Below, in pieces: positions 9,901 to 19,009 of a stretch of 64,000 nucleotides of DNA; within the stretch, counting starts at the first letter, position 1, and the number at the start of each line of letters is the position of its first letter. Source of the DNA: DASZYT01 sp035545275 (GTDB lineage: Bacteria > Patescibacteriota > Saccharimonadia > Saccharimonadales > UBA4665); the NCBI GenBank assembly GCA_035545275.1, contig DASZYT010000004.1, positions 62,001-126,000 on the forward strand, in the 5' to 3' direction. A program made the position numbers and the translations under genes. A model generated the notes under the pieces. The model was not told where the DNA came from and did not search any database. It saw only the letters and a list, made by a program, of their open reading frames with translations.

Positions 9901-10395
9901 AACGCCGTCATGCACGGCACGGGTGTGGGTACCATGACTTCCGACATCTGCTCCGGCACACTCCACATCAATGACTCCGTTAACCCTCCTGTCATTTGCG
10001 CTTCGGACGAAACCTATAACTTCTACCGATGGACTTCACCCCAGGCAACGCCGCAAACCTACAGCGTGTATGTCACCTACCAGTTGCCAGAAACATTCAA
10101 TGGCTTCCTGGCGGCTTCAACGTCTCTCATGGGGCGCACCGATAGCAGTAATGCCACGGTGCAGTATACGATTTACTCGGATTCTACCTCGGGCCTCAGC
10201 TCTTGCGGCAGTACGGTAGCGGTATCGACAGGATCAGTGTCGTCATGGCAAATCGGCAAGGCCACCGGTGCAGCCGACCCAGCCACCTGTAGCTTTGCGG
10301 CTGGTGACAGTATCGTGTTCAAGATTGACGTCGTGGCCAGCCAGGACGCCGATGCCTATGTGGGCAACCTTAACTTTACCTTCACCAATAAGTAA
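6961..10395 (+). CDS. Large secreted beta-rich protein, filament/tail-fibre-like
   Basis: A 1,144-residue protein with a long signal segment (hydrophobic 14-35, then AVAATG). Residues ~40-180 form a module beginning NQELNFQGRLLNGQGAVVPDGYY and ending MTPMKRLSANAYSLNSQLLGG. Thr/Ser/Asn/Gly-rich beta repeats follow. Two copies of a tail-fibre-like element are seen (GAMYYNTSYNTFRCYTDGAW, ~260; GSMYYDTTLGKIQCYEASGW, ~960), and two carbohydrate-binding-module-like jelly-roll segments sit near 620-745 and 760-900 (ending ARTFYIDNLSV and GRTFYVDTFSF). AGGAG precedes the ATG by 3 nt. The stop is 12 nt before the next gene. A surface fibre or host-attachment role is inferred from architecture only. 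Confidence 0.7.
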   Translation: MRDMQLGARSVIFKLFFFFAGILLFCLLFVIKPAVAATGVNQELNFQGRLLNGQGAVVPDGYYNIEFKIYQDGDGQTAGDTTGSPAGTLKWTEDYLNVNSQAVEVRNGYLSVQLGSICSFSGGSCQGNTNAGIDWNSDTLWLSMNVAGTGAACTPFSACSPDGEMTPMKRLSANAYSLNSQLLGGLSAADFGQLAADQTWSGANTYTGSFQIQDTSNNGLLTTDSAAATVQVGSSTTDSTASLFVLDSYSGASDPATGVDGAMYYNTSYNTFRCYTDGAWSNCSGAQGSFVQLAPSTVQLDSSNNNSIFINKTGSGNLVDLQSGGNDAFIVNNSGDIAFANANHSVSVAAATSGTAGYSLTISSGSAGSGGTAAAGGNVNLTGGNAAGTGSANGGNVVINGGTGIGTGTTGLVILSTPTFSATTNDPNCYTGGALVTTTCTIAQSTVDNSSTVIVGFTQNGQTAYLPAPTNTTPGRIFYITAANGSSDFTLSVNGGGTGNEVSMRQNTSATMVWNGGHWGAAGASSSTDLQAAYDNTLQSAGGAELIVSHTSNTNGLTIRDSQTNPVNGPLLSIQTNTAATLFSVNSNVTEYSSDSGAEIEGGSASTFPASTWSAIGGSTVNRYTTVGDYIATGQASVQVNTTATAGDGVKDTLNTTLSTKQHYNVSFAARLTSGAFTDMYVYFSSDGTTQSVACTTNGEVISSVWTKVNCSFTAPAAGITASNAILIGQTAGVARTFYIDNLSVTIAADYNYATDGGVDDQADFTTNWPSYGGATVSRTTSAGNDASDSAQIVTTGANQGIKNILTVAPLPETFYRVTVYAASDTSGFNDFTVTYTPDNGATTVPCVDYNTQSVSDTTSTFTQITCYMQTDGYTVTSPQVYFTQTDGTGRTFYVDTFSFALATDTTPNIQIGGGQNGGPTTLFTLDSAASAPIASNNQQLLGSMYYDTTLGKIQCYEASGWGSCGSASNTIVTISPEYTNAVMHGTGVGTMTSDICSGTLHINDSVNPPVICASDETYNFYRWTSPQATPQTYSVYVTYQLPETFNGFLAASTSLMGRTDSSNATVQYTIYSDSTSGLSSCGSTVAVSTGSVSSWQIGKATGAADPATCSFAAGDSIVFKIDVVASQDADAYVGNLNFTFTNK

Positions 10396-10407
10396 TCAGG
10401 AACTGTG

Positions 10408-13400
10408 ATGCGAATACACCACATATTAAAAGTAGTAGATAGGGTGACACGACGAATGATTATTCGCCCCTTGCGCAAAGTGGCCCGCCGTAGCTACGCG
10501 GCTGCAGCGTGGTGTTATCGCCCCGTCCGTAAGGCACTGTATCCCTATATTTCTCTTGTTGTGCTTCCACTGAAACCCTTGCTATCAAAGCTAACCGCTC
10601 GTTTCCCTGTGCTAAAAGATGTCCGTGTCCGTACCAGCGTTGGGCTCATGGCCTTACTGCTCGCCGTTGCCGAAATACTTGGCGTCTTGCAGCCCTACTT
10701 TATGCCACATATCTATGCTTTGGGCTCAGCCGGTTCACTGCTTACCCCTGTCAACCAAATGATGGCCGACAAACTGCAGCTCGACACCAAACAGGGGCTA
10801 TTCACATTCAACCAAAACTACACTCCCCCGTCCTCAAACGCACTTGGCATCGCTGGCGCACAAATCACTGCCACTGCTGGCCAGGATCCCGGCAAAGGCG
10901 TGTCTGTAACGGACACAACCCACAAGGTCAGTTTCACCCTCACCCCTAAGTTCAGCTTGTGGCAAGGCCGGCAAGACGGCAACCGTGTAGTGTATCCGAT
11001 TATGGGCGGAGGCGGCACCGGGTGGGTAGTAGATACCATGCATACCGTCGGAGTAAAGGAAGATGTGCTGCTGACGGGCGCCAGCGGCAATACCATGACT
11101 CTCCACTACAAGCTTGGTCTGGGCGATAACCTGGCTGCTCGTGTCGAAAAAGACGGCAGCATCAACGTGTTCGGCAACTCTTTATTTGCCAGCAACATCA
11201 CCACCGGCACGCAAAAAGATGCCGATTTGCTTGCCAAAGCCCGCCAAAACGCTCCCAAAAACACCCTGCTCTTCACCATACCCGCCCCTGTTATCAAAAG
11301 CTCGGGAGGAAAGATAAGCGGCGCCAAAGCCCGCTACGTACTCCACGGCGACGACTTGTCTGTAAATGTTACAGGTCTTAAAAAGGCTCACTACCCTCTC
11401 ACCATCGACCCGAGCATTTATGTCACGACCGCCCAGCAGTTCATGAATGGCAACAACGAGACCAATGTCGACTTCGACGTAGCCGACAGCCTGATTGAAA
11501 AAGGCAAGACCACGGGGGCCCGCTTCGACTCATGGCAACCTACCCTCAGTCTCAATACTGCCGTGTGGCGGCAAGGCGTGGCGGCGGCAGGCGGCTTCAT
11601 CTACACCGTAGGCGGAGTTAATGCCAACGGTGGCTCACAAACCTATACTACCCCAGGCAGCGACACTTTTACGGTACCGTCAGGCATCACGTCCGTCATA
11701 GCCAAAGCATGGGGGGCTGGTGGTGGTGGTGGCGGCGGCGGGGCCGGAGGAGCTGGGGGTAATGGTGGTGGTGGTGGCTTCTCTCAAGCTACACTCACAG
11801 TGACCCCTGGTGAAACACTGAATATCACAGTTGGTAGCGCCGGCGGCGCAGGTAACGGCAGCGGCCGCTCTGGGGCCGGTGGCGGTGGTGGTGGTTACTC
11901 TGGGGTTTTGCGCAGCACAACGCCGCTCCTTTTGGCTGCCGGTGGAGCTGGTGGCGGTGGTGGTGGCCAGACCAATGGCGAAACTGGTGGTGATGGTGGA
12001 GCTGGTGGTGGCACCAGCGGCGTAAGCGGCAGTACTGCCGACATAGCTGGTGGCGGTGGTGGTGGCTCTCAATCGTCCGGCGGCACAGCCGGCACCGGGG
12101 GCAGCAACAGTGGCGTAGCTGGCAGCTCGCTTACCGGAGGAGCCGGTGCTGACGGCCGAAACAATAACGGCAGCGACGGCAGCGCCAACAATGGTGGTAC
12201 ACCGGGTGGTGGTGACGGTGGCCAGAATGATGTAACTAACAACTTCGCCGGTGGTGGTGGCGGCGGCTCGGGCTACTACGGTGGTGGTGGCGGCTCGGGT
12301 GCTGGCCAATATGGCAACTTCCGTAACCGTACCTACACCGGTGGTGGTGGCGGTGGTGGTGGCTCCAGCTACACCACCGGTAGCAACACGACCAACACAG
12401 CTGGCAGCGGCCAGACGCCCGGCAACTCCGGCGGCAGCGAACGTGGCTCGGCTGGCGAGGGTGGTGGTGGTGGCGCCACCAGAGGCACCGGTAGTGGTGG
12501 TACCGCCGGTATCGTAGTCATCATCTATAGTACCAGCGCGACGGTACTCAACACGGTCAGTTGGGCCCATTTCAACCCCGACTCCGGGCTTATCGAGGAC
12601 GCCAACCCTGGCGCCGGTAACTGCACTGGCTGGTGCACCAACTCGCTGTATAATCTGCCTACCAGTTCCAGCAACCTTTCGCTTGTCGCCTATAATGGTT
12701 TTCTGTATGCTATCGGCGGCAATGGCCCGAACTGTACGGGCAGTGATGGTGATAACGGCGTGTGTAACACCGTGTACATCGCCAAGTTGGGTGCTAATGG
12801 CGAGCCACAGCTATGGAGCCCTGTCAGCACTGATAGAAGTACCTGGACTTTCTGGTATAAAGACACCGGGCTGTCTTCGCCACGCGCCTTTACTAATGCC
12901 ATAGCCTATGAAAACCGTATGTATTTGCTGGGTGGCGAAACCAGCAGCGGCGGTACGGCTTCGGTAACCAACGCCGTACAAGTGGCCGACATATTGCCTA
13001 CCGGCAAACTTGGCAGTTGGTCCACTGCCACATCACTCCCCTACAATCTGTACGGCAACGGTGCCCAAATCTATAACGGCTATATATATGTCATTGGCGG
13101 CGCCAGCAGCATTGGCGGCGCTCCGCTCAGCTCGGTCTACTACAATAAGATCAATAGTGATGGCTCCCTAAACACCTGGGTGCAGACCACTAGTTTGACC
13201 GGGGGCCGCTTCACGTCGGGTGGTAACTTCACGGCGGTGTGGGGTGGCTATATCTATTTGGCCGGCGGCTGCGCAGCTGTCAATGGCAGCGGCTACTGCA
13301 CATCCATCACCAGCGACACGCAGCTGGCCAGTATCAACGCCGATGGCAGCCTGGATGTCTGGAATGATGTGCCGGGTATATCGGATGCGCGTGTCGGCCA

Positions 13401-16400
13401 CAACGTTGTGGCCTGGCAAAACTATATTTACGAAATCGGCGGCTGTTCTGCCGGCACGTCAGCTGGCAGCTGCGACGTCTCGCTTGACTCTATCAACTAT
13501 GGCGCTATCAACCAGGACGGTGACGTTTCGCTAATAGGCAGCTCGGTACCAAATGGTACATCACCCTGCTCTGGCGGCACCCCCTCCAACTGTAATCTGC
13601 CTCCGGCCGGTCAAAACAACGGCCAAATCGGGCAAATGCTCAATGCCACCGCAATTATTAACGGGTATATCTACCTTGCGGGCGGCTGTACCGCTACCAA
13701 CTGCCGTAGCGCCTCTGATAACACAACATACGCGGCAATCAACGGCGATGGCACCCTAGGGGCACCGGCCAACTGTGCAACAGATGGCAACACCCTGGTT
13801 GGCACTTGGTGCGTGGACAATCAACACGCGATTACAGTCGGAGGAAGAGGCGGAACTCGAGGCATCGCCGCCGCCGCTACCGCAGTCTACGGCAATAATC
13901 TCTATTTGATAGGCGGCATCGACGGTACCGGCAATACTGACGAGATTTATTACACAGCCCTAAACACCGACGGTAGCCTTAATACCTGGTCGGCCGAGTC
14001 TATGAGCGGCACCGGAGCCACCGCCGTAGCGTACGAATACGCGTACATGCGCTCCAACCCTGGTGCGGCCAGCACGGCGCCGGCCAACTTGTTTATCTTT
14101 GGCGGCTGCAGCAACACCAACAATGCTAGTTGCACCGCCTATACTGACGCCGTCTACAAATGTGACGTGGCCTCAGACGGCTCTATTTCTAACTGTACTA
14201 CGAGTGGCCAGCTGCAGATTGGTACCGTAAGCGGCGCCACCGGTGCGGGCCTTGCTGGCATGGGAGGTACGGTATATGCCGGCTACATTTACCTCATCGG
14301 GGGCACGGCGCCGGGCCAGACTTCCGGCCTGGCAACCGTACGCTATGCGAAATTCGATAACAGCAACGATATTGTGGCAGCCAGCGGCGGCAGCTGGGCC
14401 GAGGAGAGCAACCAAATGTCCACGGCCCGCCAATTGGCGGCCGGCTTCGGCTATAACGGCTACATCTATGTCATTGGTGGGTACAACAGTACGAATGGGG
14501 TACTGAATGACATAGAGTTTGCCAAGATAAATGTCAGCGATGGCAGTATTGATGCTTTTAAAACCTCGTCTGTAACCATTAATGCCCGCTGGGGGCTTGG
14601 CTCACCAGTATCCAGCTCATACGTCTACGTGGTGGGAGGATGTCAAGCCGGTTCGGCTCCGACCGGTTGTTCCAGCATGGAAACTACGGTCGACACTGTG
14701 CAGATCTTTAATAACGACAGTGGAGCACCGGCTAGCTACGCGACGTCTAGCAACAACTACACCACCGACCCCAACCGTCTAGGTGTGAGCGCCACGGTGT
14801 TGAATGGTTACATATATGTTGCTGGTGGTTGCACCAGTACGACTGATTGCACCGCTGCAACGACTGACGTTTCGTATGCCCAAATAGACCCACAGGGCAA
14901 TATTGGCGCCTGGACAACCACTTCTTCGTTACCAAACGGCCGCGTCTGGGGAAAGTTAGAGGCAGCCGGAGGTTCTCTTTACTATATCGGTGGCAATAAC
15001 TCCGGTGGTACCGCCCAGTCGACGGTTTATTACGCGACGCCGGGAACTTCCGGAGGCTACCAATACCGTCAGCCTATTACCCTAAACCATTCACAGGTAG
15101 CGGGCGGCTCAGACTTGTCTAACTTCCCGGTGTTAGTTTCATTAACCGAAAACGATCTTAAGACGGCTGCCAACGGGGGCAAAATTCAAAACAGCAACGG
15201 CTATGACATTGCCTTTACTGCCGGCGACGGCGTCACTCCCCTGCCTTTCGAGGTCGAACAATATAACGCTACGACAGGCACGTTGCTGGCCTGGGTGAAT
15301 GTCCCAACGCTGGGTGCTGGCGCCGACACACAGGTTTATATGTACTACGACAACAGTTCTATCACCACCTTCCAGGGCAACGTTAACGCAACATGGAACT
15401 CCAATTACAGCGACATTTGGCATCTGCCAGATGGCACCACGCTATCTATGGTAGATTCCACGGCAAACAACCGTACTGCTACGAATCACAGTGCTACAGC
15501 CACGACTGGTAAAATTGACGGCGGTGCCAACTTAAACGGCAGTAGCCAATACATTAGCGTTCCCTCTGCCTCCCTTCCCGCTTCCTCCAATTTCACGGTC
15601 TCGCTATGGTTCAAGACAACGTCGAATGGTGTACTTTTCTCCGAACAAAACCAACCCATCGGTTCAACACCCTCGTCCTGGGATCCGATGCTCTATGTCG
15701 ACTCTACGGGCAAGCTACACGGCGGAATCTACGGTGGAGGAGTCCCTAACCTCGTCACCAGCGGTACAGTCAACAATGGTGCCTGGCACAATGCGGTACT
15801 GGTAGTCAACAAAAGCAGCAGTACCCAGGCACTGTATCTGGACGGGTCACTCGTTGGTACTGCCGGCAATTCACCTGAAGGACCATTTACAAACGTTTCG
15901 ATTGGTGCAGGCTACACCAACAGTTGGCCAAACCCACCATCAGGATCTACATCTTACTTTAACGGACAGATAGACGATGTACGCATCGTCGGTTCGGCTA
16001 CGGCAGAAACAGCCGGCTGGATCACTACCGAATACAATAACAGTAATACTCCGTCGTCTTTTGAGACCGCTGGTTCTGTACAAACTACGAGCCCCACAGG
16101 AAATTGGTTTGGAGGTGGCGGTTTGAACTCCTGGGCTACGGCCACGAACGGTTTGCCCCAGTCTCGCGCAAACTTCGGGGCGGCAGTATGGAACAACCGC
16201 ATCTACGTCGTGGGTGGCGTCAATGGTACAGCCGGCTCAGCAAGCTATTCCACGGCCGGTACGTACAGCTTCACCGTTCCGACAGGTGTAACCTCTCTTA
16301 CAATCAAGGCCTGGGGCGCCGGTGGTGGTGGTGGTGGTGGTGGCACCTATGGTGGTGGTGGCAGTGGTGGCGGTGGTGGCTTCATTCAGTCCACCCTTAG

Positions 16401-18105
16401 CGTATCACCCGGGGAAAACCTTACCGTTAAGGTAGGTGGGGGTGGTGGTGCCGGTACGTACCGCACCTATTCTGGCGACGGTGGCGGTGGTGGTGGTTAT
16501 AGTAGCGCATACAACGGATCTACCCCTCTCGTTATCGCTGCCGGTGGTGGTGGTGGTGGTGGTGCGGCATACTATCCTTATTATGGTAACTCCGGCGGCG
16601 GTGGTGCCGGCGGAGGCACGACCGGGTTAAGCGGCAGCTCATCGAATAGTGGTAATGGTGGCGGTGGTGGAACTCCGGCGGCGGGCGGTGGTGCCGGTAC
16701 GGGTGGCAATAACGGCACGGCTGGGGGATCCCTGACCGGAGGTATAGGTGCAGACGGCAGAGGCGGCACAGGTAATGGTGGCAGTGGTGGCTCAACAGGA
16801 GGGGGCGCGGGTGGACGCGGTGATTATACCAGTACCGGATACCCCGGTGGTGGTGGTGGTGGTGGTGGCTATTATGGTGGTGGTGGTGGTGGCGCTCCAA
16901 CGTATCAATATTACGATGGCGGAGCTGGCGGTGGTGGTGGCTCAAGCTATGGAACGGGTACGGTTACTAACAATACGGCAGGTAGCGGACAAACACCGGG
17001 CAATTCTGCCGATCCTGATGCCGGTTCGGCCGGTCAAGGAGGCAACGGTGCCGGAACCCGTGGCAGCGGTAGTGCAGGTACGGCGGGTAAGGTTGTTATC
17101 TCCTATGGAAGCACCGACTCACTATATATAAGCCCTCAGCTTAATTCCGGTGGTGATATAACATCTGCTTGGACGGCCAGCAGCAGCTCCATCAACGCCC
17201 CGCGCAGTGGCCTGACAGCTGTTGCCTATGCCAATAACTTATACATTTTCGGCGGCAAGAACGGCAGCACATATTACAGCGACAGCCAGTTCGCACAAAT
17301 CAGCCCCACCGATGGTTCTGTCAGCAGCTGGTCCTACTCCACCACCATGCCACAGGCTTTAGCACAAGGCGATGGCTTTGCCGCCAACGGCTATGTGTAC
17401 CTGATAGGCGGCCGGTCTGATGACACTACCTGCTCCCCCGTAACGCTCGTTGCGCCTATCAGCGCCAATACCACCATTGCCAGTGGCAACCATCCCACCG
17501 GCGTTGGCCAATGGTTCAGAGGCAACCAAAAATATTCCGGCGACCGTTATGGCAATGCAGCCGCATACTACCAAGGAAAAGCCTATGTAATGGGTGGTGC
17601 TTGCGGCAGCGGCACACTTACCTATGCCAGCCCGGTCATCCAGCAAACCAGCCTACTCTCCCAGCCACAGGTGGCACATTATTCCATCATGTTCGATACC
17701 GACAGCGATGTGTATCCACAAAAATGGCTCCTAAACGGCCTCGACAACTCCATCGGTGCCGAATGGCAACTATCCTACCGCTCTATGACCAACACCACCA
17801 CGCTGTGTACGTCCCCTGCTATGTCCACCTGGGGTCAAAACACTGATGTCGGCAGTGTCACCTTGGGCACACCGGGCACCTACACTCCCCTCGATGGCAG
17901 TGGCACGAACACCAATTGTGCTCGTTTCTTTTACTTGTCGATGGCTATCGACAGTTCGCAGGCCTATGGTTACCCCGACGACGTCACGCGTGGGCCGACC
18001 ATCACCGACCTGACGCTCGAGTTCACCGCCGACCCTGCCAAGCGCCTCATGCACGGACGAACCTTTACCGGCGGCATACAACAGCCCGACGCCACGCCAT
18101 TTTAG
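10408..18105 (+). CDS. Giant Kelch / glycine-rich / DUF2341 / LamG surface protein
   Basis: A 2,565-residue protein. A basic N-terminal ~70 residues and one membrane helix (about 75-100) are followed by a beta domain ending HYPLTIDPSIYV, a phrase seen in wall-associated RHS/WapA-type proteins. About 18 Kelch-type motifs (GYIYVIGG, GYIYLAGG and variants) run from residue ~390 to 1,550 and again from ~1,930. Two glycine-rich domains (~410-710 and ~1,945-2,230) interrupt the propellers. A DUF2341 domain (~1,552-1,660) and a LamG domain (~1,700-1,865) lie between. The extracellular part could bind glycans or partner cells. ATG 10408 is preferred to GTG 10405 because AGGA lies at a better distance. 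It probably shares a transcript with the preceding gene. Confidence 0.75.
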   Translation: MRIHHILKVVDRVTRRMIIRPLRKVARRSYAAAAWCYRPVRKALYPYISLVVLPLKPLLSKLTARFPVLKDVRVRTSVGLMALLLAVAEILGVLQPYFMPHIYALGSAGSLLTPVNQMMADKLQLDTKQGLFTFNQNYTPPSSNALGIAGAQITATAGQDPGKGVSVTDTTHKVSFTLTPKFSLWQGRQDGNRVVYPIMGGGGTGWVVDTMHTVGVKEDVLLTGASGNTMTLHYKLGLGDNLAARVEKDGSINVFGNSLFASNITTGTQKDADLLAKARQNAPKNTLLFTIPAPVIKSSGGKISGAKARYVLHGDDLSVNVTGLKKAHYPLTIDPSIYVTTAQQFMNGNNETNVDFDVADSLIEKGKTTGARFDSWQPTLSLNTAVWRQGVAAAGGFIYTVGGVNANGGSQTYTTPGSDTFTVPSGITSVIAKAWGAGGGGGGGGAGGAGGNGGGGGFSQATLTVTPGETLNITVGSAGGAGNGSGRSGAGGGGGGYSGVLRSTTPLLLAAGGAGGGGGGQTNGETGGDGGAGGGTSGVSGSTADIAGGGGGGSQSSGGTAGTGGSNSGVAGSSLTGGAGADGRNNNGSDGSANNGGTPGGGDGGQNDVTNNFAGGGGGGSGYYGGGGGSGAGQYGNFRNRTYTGGGGGGGGSSYTTGSNTTNTAGSGQTPGNSGGSERGSAGEGGGGGATRGTGSGGTAGIVVIIYSTSATVLNTVSWAHFNPDSGLIEDANPGAGNCTGWCTNSLYNLPTSSSNLSLVAYNGFLYAIGGNGPNCTGSDGDNGVCNTVYIAKLGANGEPQLWSPVSTDRSTWTFWYKDTGLSSPRAFTNAIAYENRMYLLGGETSSGGTASVTNAVQVADILPTGKLGSWSTATSLPYNLYGNGAQIYNGYIYVIGGASSIGGAPLSSVYYNKINSDGSLNTWVQTTSLTGGRFTSGGNFTAVWGGYIYLAGGCAAVNGSGYCTSITSDTQLASINADGSLDVWNDVPGISDARVGHNVVAWQNYIYEIGGCSAGTSAGSCDVSLDSINYGAINQDGDVSLIGSSVPNGTSPCSGGTPSNCNLPPAGQNNGQIGQMLNATAIINGYIYLAGGCTATNCRSASDNTTYAAINGDGTLGAPANCATDGNTLVGTWCVDNQHAITVGGRGGTRGIAAAATAVYGNNLYLIGGIDGTGNTDEIYYTALNTDGSLNTWSAESMSGTGATAVAYEYAYMRSNPGAASTAPANLFIFGGCSNTNNASCTAYTDAVYKCDVASDGSISNCTTSGQLQIGTVSGATGAGLAGMGGTVYAGYIYLIGGTAPGQTSGLATVRYAKFDNSNDIVAASGGSWAEESNQMSTARQLAAGFGYNGYIYVIGGYNSTNGVLNDIEFAKINVSDGSIDAFKTSSVTINARWGLGSPVSSSYVYVVGGCQAGSAPTGCSSMETTVDTVQIFNNDSGAPASYATSSNNYTTDPNRLGVSATVLNGYIYVAGGCTSTTDCTAATTDVSYAQIDPQGNIGAWTTTSSLPNGRVWGKLEAAGGSLYYIGGNNSGGTAQSTVYYATPGTSGGYQYRQPITLNHSQVAGGSDLSNFPVLVSLTENDLKTAANGGKIQNSNGYDIAFTAGDGVTPLPFEVEQYNATTGTLLAWVNVPTLGAGADTQVYMYYDNSSITTFQGNVNATWNSNYSDIWHLPDGTTLSMVDSTANNRTATNHSATATTGKIDGGANLNGSSQYISVPSASLPASSNFTVSLWFKTTSNGVLFSEQNQPIGSTPSSWDPMLYVDSTGKLHGGIYGGGVPNLVTSGTVNNGAWHNAVLVVNKSSSTQALYLDGSLVGTAGNSPEGPFTNVSIGAGYTNSWPNPPSGSTSYFNGQIDDVRIVGSATAETAGWITTEYNNSNTPSSFETAGSVQTTSPTGNWFGGGGLNSWATATNGLPQSRANFGAAVWNNRIYVVGGVNGTAGSASYSTAGTYSFTVPTGVTSLTIKAWGAGGGGGGGGTYGGGGSGGGGGFIQSTLSVSPGENLTVKVGGGGGAGTYRTYSGDGGGGGGYSSAYNGSTPLVIAAGGGGGGGAAYYPYYGNSGGGGAGGGTTGLSGSSSNSGNGGGGGTPAAGGGAGTGGNNGTAGGSLTGGIGADGRGGTGNGGSGGSTGGGAGGRGDYTSTGYPGGGGGGGGYYGGGGGGAPTYQYYDGGAGGGGGSSYGTGTVTNNTAGSGQTPGNSADPDAGSAGQGGNGAGTRGSGSAGTAGKVVISYGSTDSLYISPQLNSGGDITSAWTASSSSINAPRSGLTAVAYANNLYIFGGKNGSTYYSDSQFAQISPTDGSVSSWSYSTTMPQALAQGDGFAANGYVYLIGGRSDDTTCSPVTLVAPISANTTIASGNHPTGVGQWFRGNQKYSGDRYGNAAAYYQGKAYVMGGACGSGTLTYASPVIQQTSLLSQPQVAHYSIMFDTDSDVYPQKWLLNGLDNSIGAEWQLSYRSMTNTTTLCTSPAMSTWGQNTDVGSVTLGTPGTYTPLDGSGTNTNCARFFYLSMAIDSSQAYGYPDDVTRGPTITDLTLEFTADPAKRLMHGRTFTGGIQQPDATPF
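11716..12508 (+). repeat. GGT/GGC-rich low-complexity tract, glycine-rich domain 1
   Basis: Runs of GGTGGTGGT and GGCGGC code for polyglycine in the first glycine-rich domain of the giant protein. It is imperfect codon repetition interrupted by coding for hydrophobic strands (LLLAAGG, NITVGSAG), so it is a protein domain rather than a satellite. Replication slippage and assembly errors are likely here. Confidence 0.7.
16318..17090 (+). repeat. GGT/GGC-rich low-complexity tract, glycine-rich domain 2
   Basis: Second copy of the glycine-rich domain, with the same order of landmarks as the first (TFTVPSG/SFTVPTG start, AGSGQTPGNS, GTAGxVVI end). The two copies are ~4.6 kb apart and could recombine, deleting the DUF2341/LamG middle and many Kelch motifs. 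Confidence 0.7.
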
Positions 18106-18123
18106 AGTAAAATAGTAGTATTC

Positions 18124-19008
18124 ATGAGGATTCCTATCACAATCAAAGTGCCGGTGCGCGTGGCCGACCCTACAGACAGCCCAAGCTTAGCTAATGTCAT
18201 CATTCGTGATGTCAGTGAAGGTTTAGAAAAAATCTCTGTGCGCCTTTTACACCGTCCCATGCCAAGCAACAAGCTCACGCGCAAAAAACCGGTAGTCGGG
18301 GGTGAAATACGCCGCTCTTCACCTACGCGCTTCCCTGTTGTATTTCAGCCGCCCACAAATAGCCAGCCCGCGCCCATCGTCATCACGCCCCGGTTGCGTT
18401 ACACCGTCAAAACCATCCATATTACCCTTACGTGGCCCACTCTGCCGGCGGCCACAGAGGTCTGGCGCAAACTCACCCGACTGCGTAGAAAAGTCTGGCT
18501 ACGAGTGGGCATCGTTGCCCTGACTGCCGTAATCGCAATAGTCTGCATTCATATATTCGGCAGTAACGGTGGTACGCAACCAGCTAGCCACCCGGCTGCA
18601 GCTAAGGCAGCGCCCAAACTCACTCGCGGCACTCCAGATTACACGACCGTATTACCGAGTGGCAAAACAATCAACCAGCTGGGTGGCTGGACACGTATTA
18701 GTCCGCCCGGCAAAGATCCTGTGTACACCTATGTAGACAAGATTGGCAAAGTACAACTCAATGTGAGTGAGCAACCTCTACCGGATACTTTTAAGGCAAA
18801 TACGGCCAGCAAGATTTCCCAACTTGCCGCCAGCTATAACGCCACCGATAAAGTTACCGCTAGCAACAACACCATCGTATATATTGCATCCTCAGACAGT
18901 GGCTCGCAATCGGTCATATTCACCAAAGCAGGCTTACTTATTCTGATCAGGTCGTCCGATCAGGTAAGTAATAACCAATGGGTCGACTACGTAAGCGCCC
19001 TGCGGTAA
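18124..19008 (+). CDS. Single-pass membrane protein of unknown function
   Basis: A 294-residue protein. About 125 cytoplasmic residues rich in Pro, Arg and Thr precede one membrane helix (about 126-147, VGIVALTAVIAIVCIHIFG). A linker follows (PASHPAAAKAAP), then a ~130-residue outside domain (LPSGKTINQLGGWTRISPPG...YVDKIGKVQLNVSEQPLP). TAAAAT at 18108-18113 ends 10 nt before the ATG and there is no Shine-Dalgarno. The gene is convergent with the Lys-Pro protein at 19010, which has the same layout of cytoplasmic tail, one helix and outside domain. No family is recognised. Confidence 0.6.
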   Translation: MRIPITIKVPVRVADPTDSPSLANVIIRDVSEGLEKISVRLLHRPMPSNKLTRKKPVVGGEIRRSSPTRFPVVFQPPTNSQPAPIVITPRLRYTVKTIHITLTWPTLPAATEVWRKLTRLRRKVWLRVGIVALTAVIAIVCIHIFGSNGGTQPASHPAAAKAAPKLTRGTPDYTTVLPSGKTINQLGGWTRISPPGKDPVYTYVDKIGKVQLNVSEQPLPDTFKANTASKISQLAASYNATDKVTASNNTIVYIASSDSGSQSVIFTKAGLLILIRSSDQVSNNQWVDYVSALR

Positions 19009-19009
19009 C

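Noticed and set aside
11680..12570. A 296-codon open frame on the minus strand
   Set aside because: It is the antisense of the glycine-rich domain; its Thr/Ala/Val-rich sequence is the direct result of complementing GGT/GGC codons.
16532..16945. His-rich minus-strand open frame
   Set aside because: Poly-His here is the complement of GGT runs read in another frame, within the second glycine-rich domain.
11716..17090. CRISPR or satellite repeats
   Set aside because: The repeats are codon-level GGT/GGC runs inside a continuous frame, with no constant repeat plus unique spacers.
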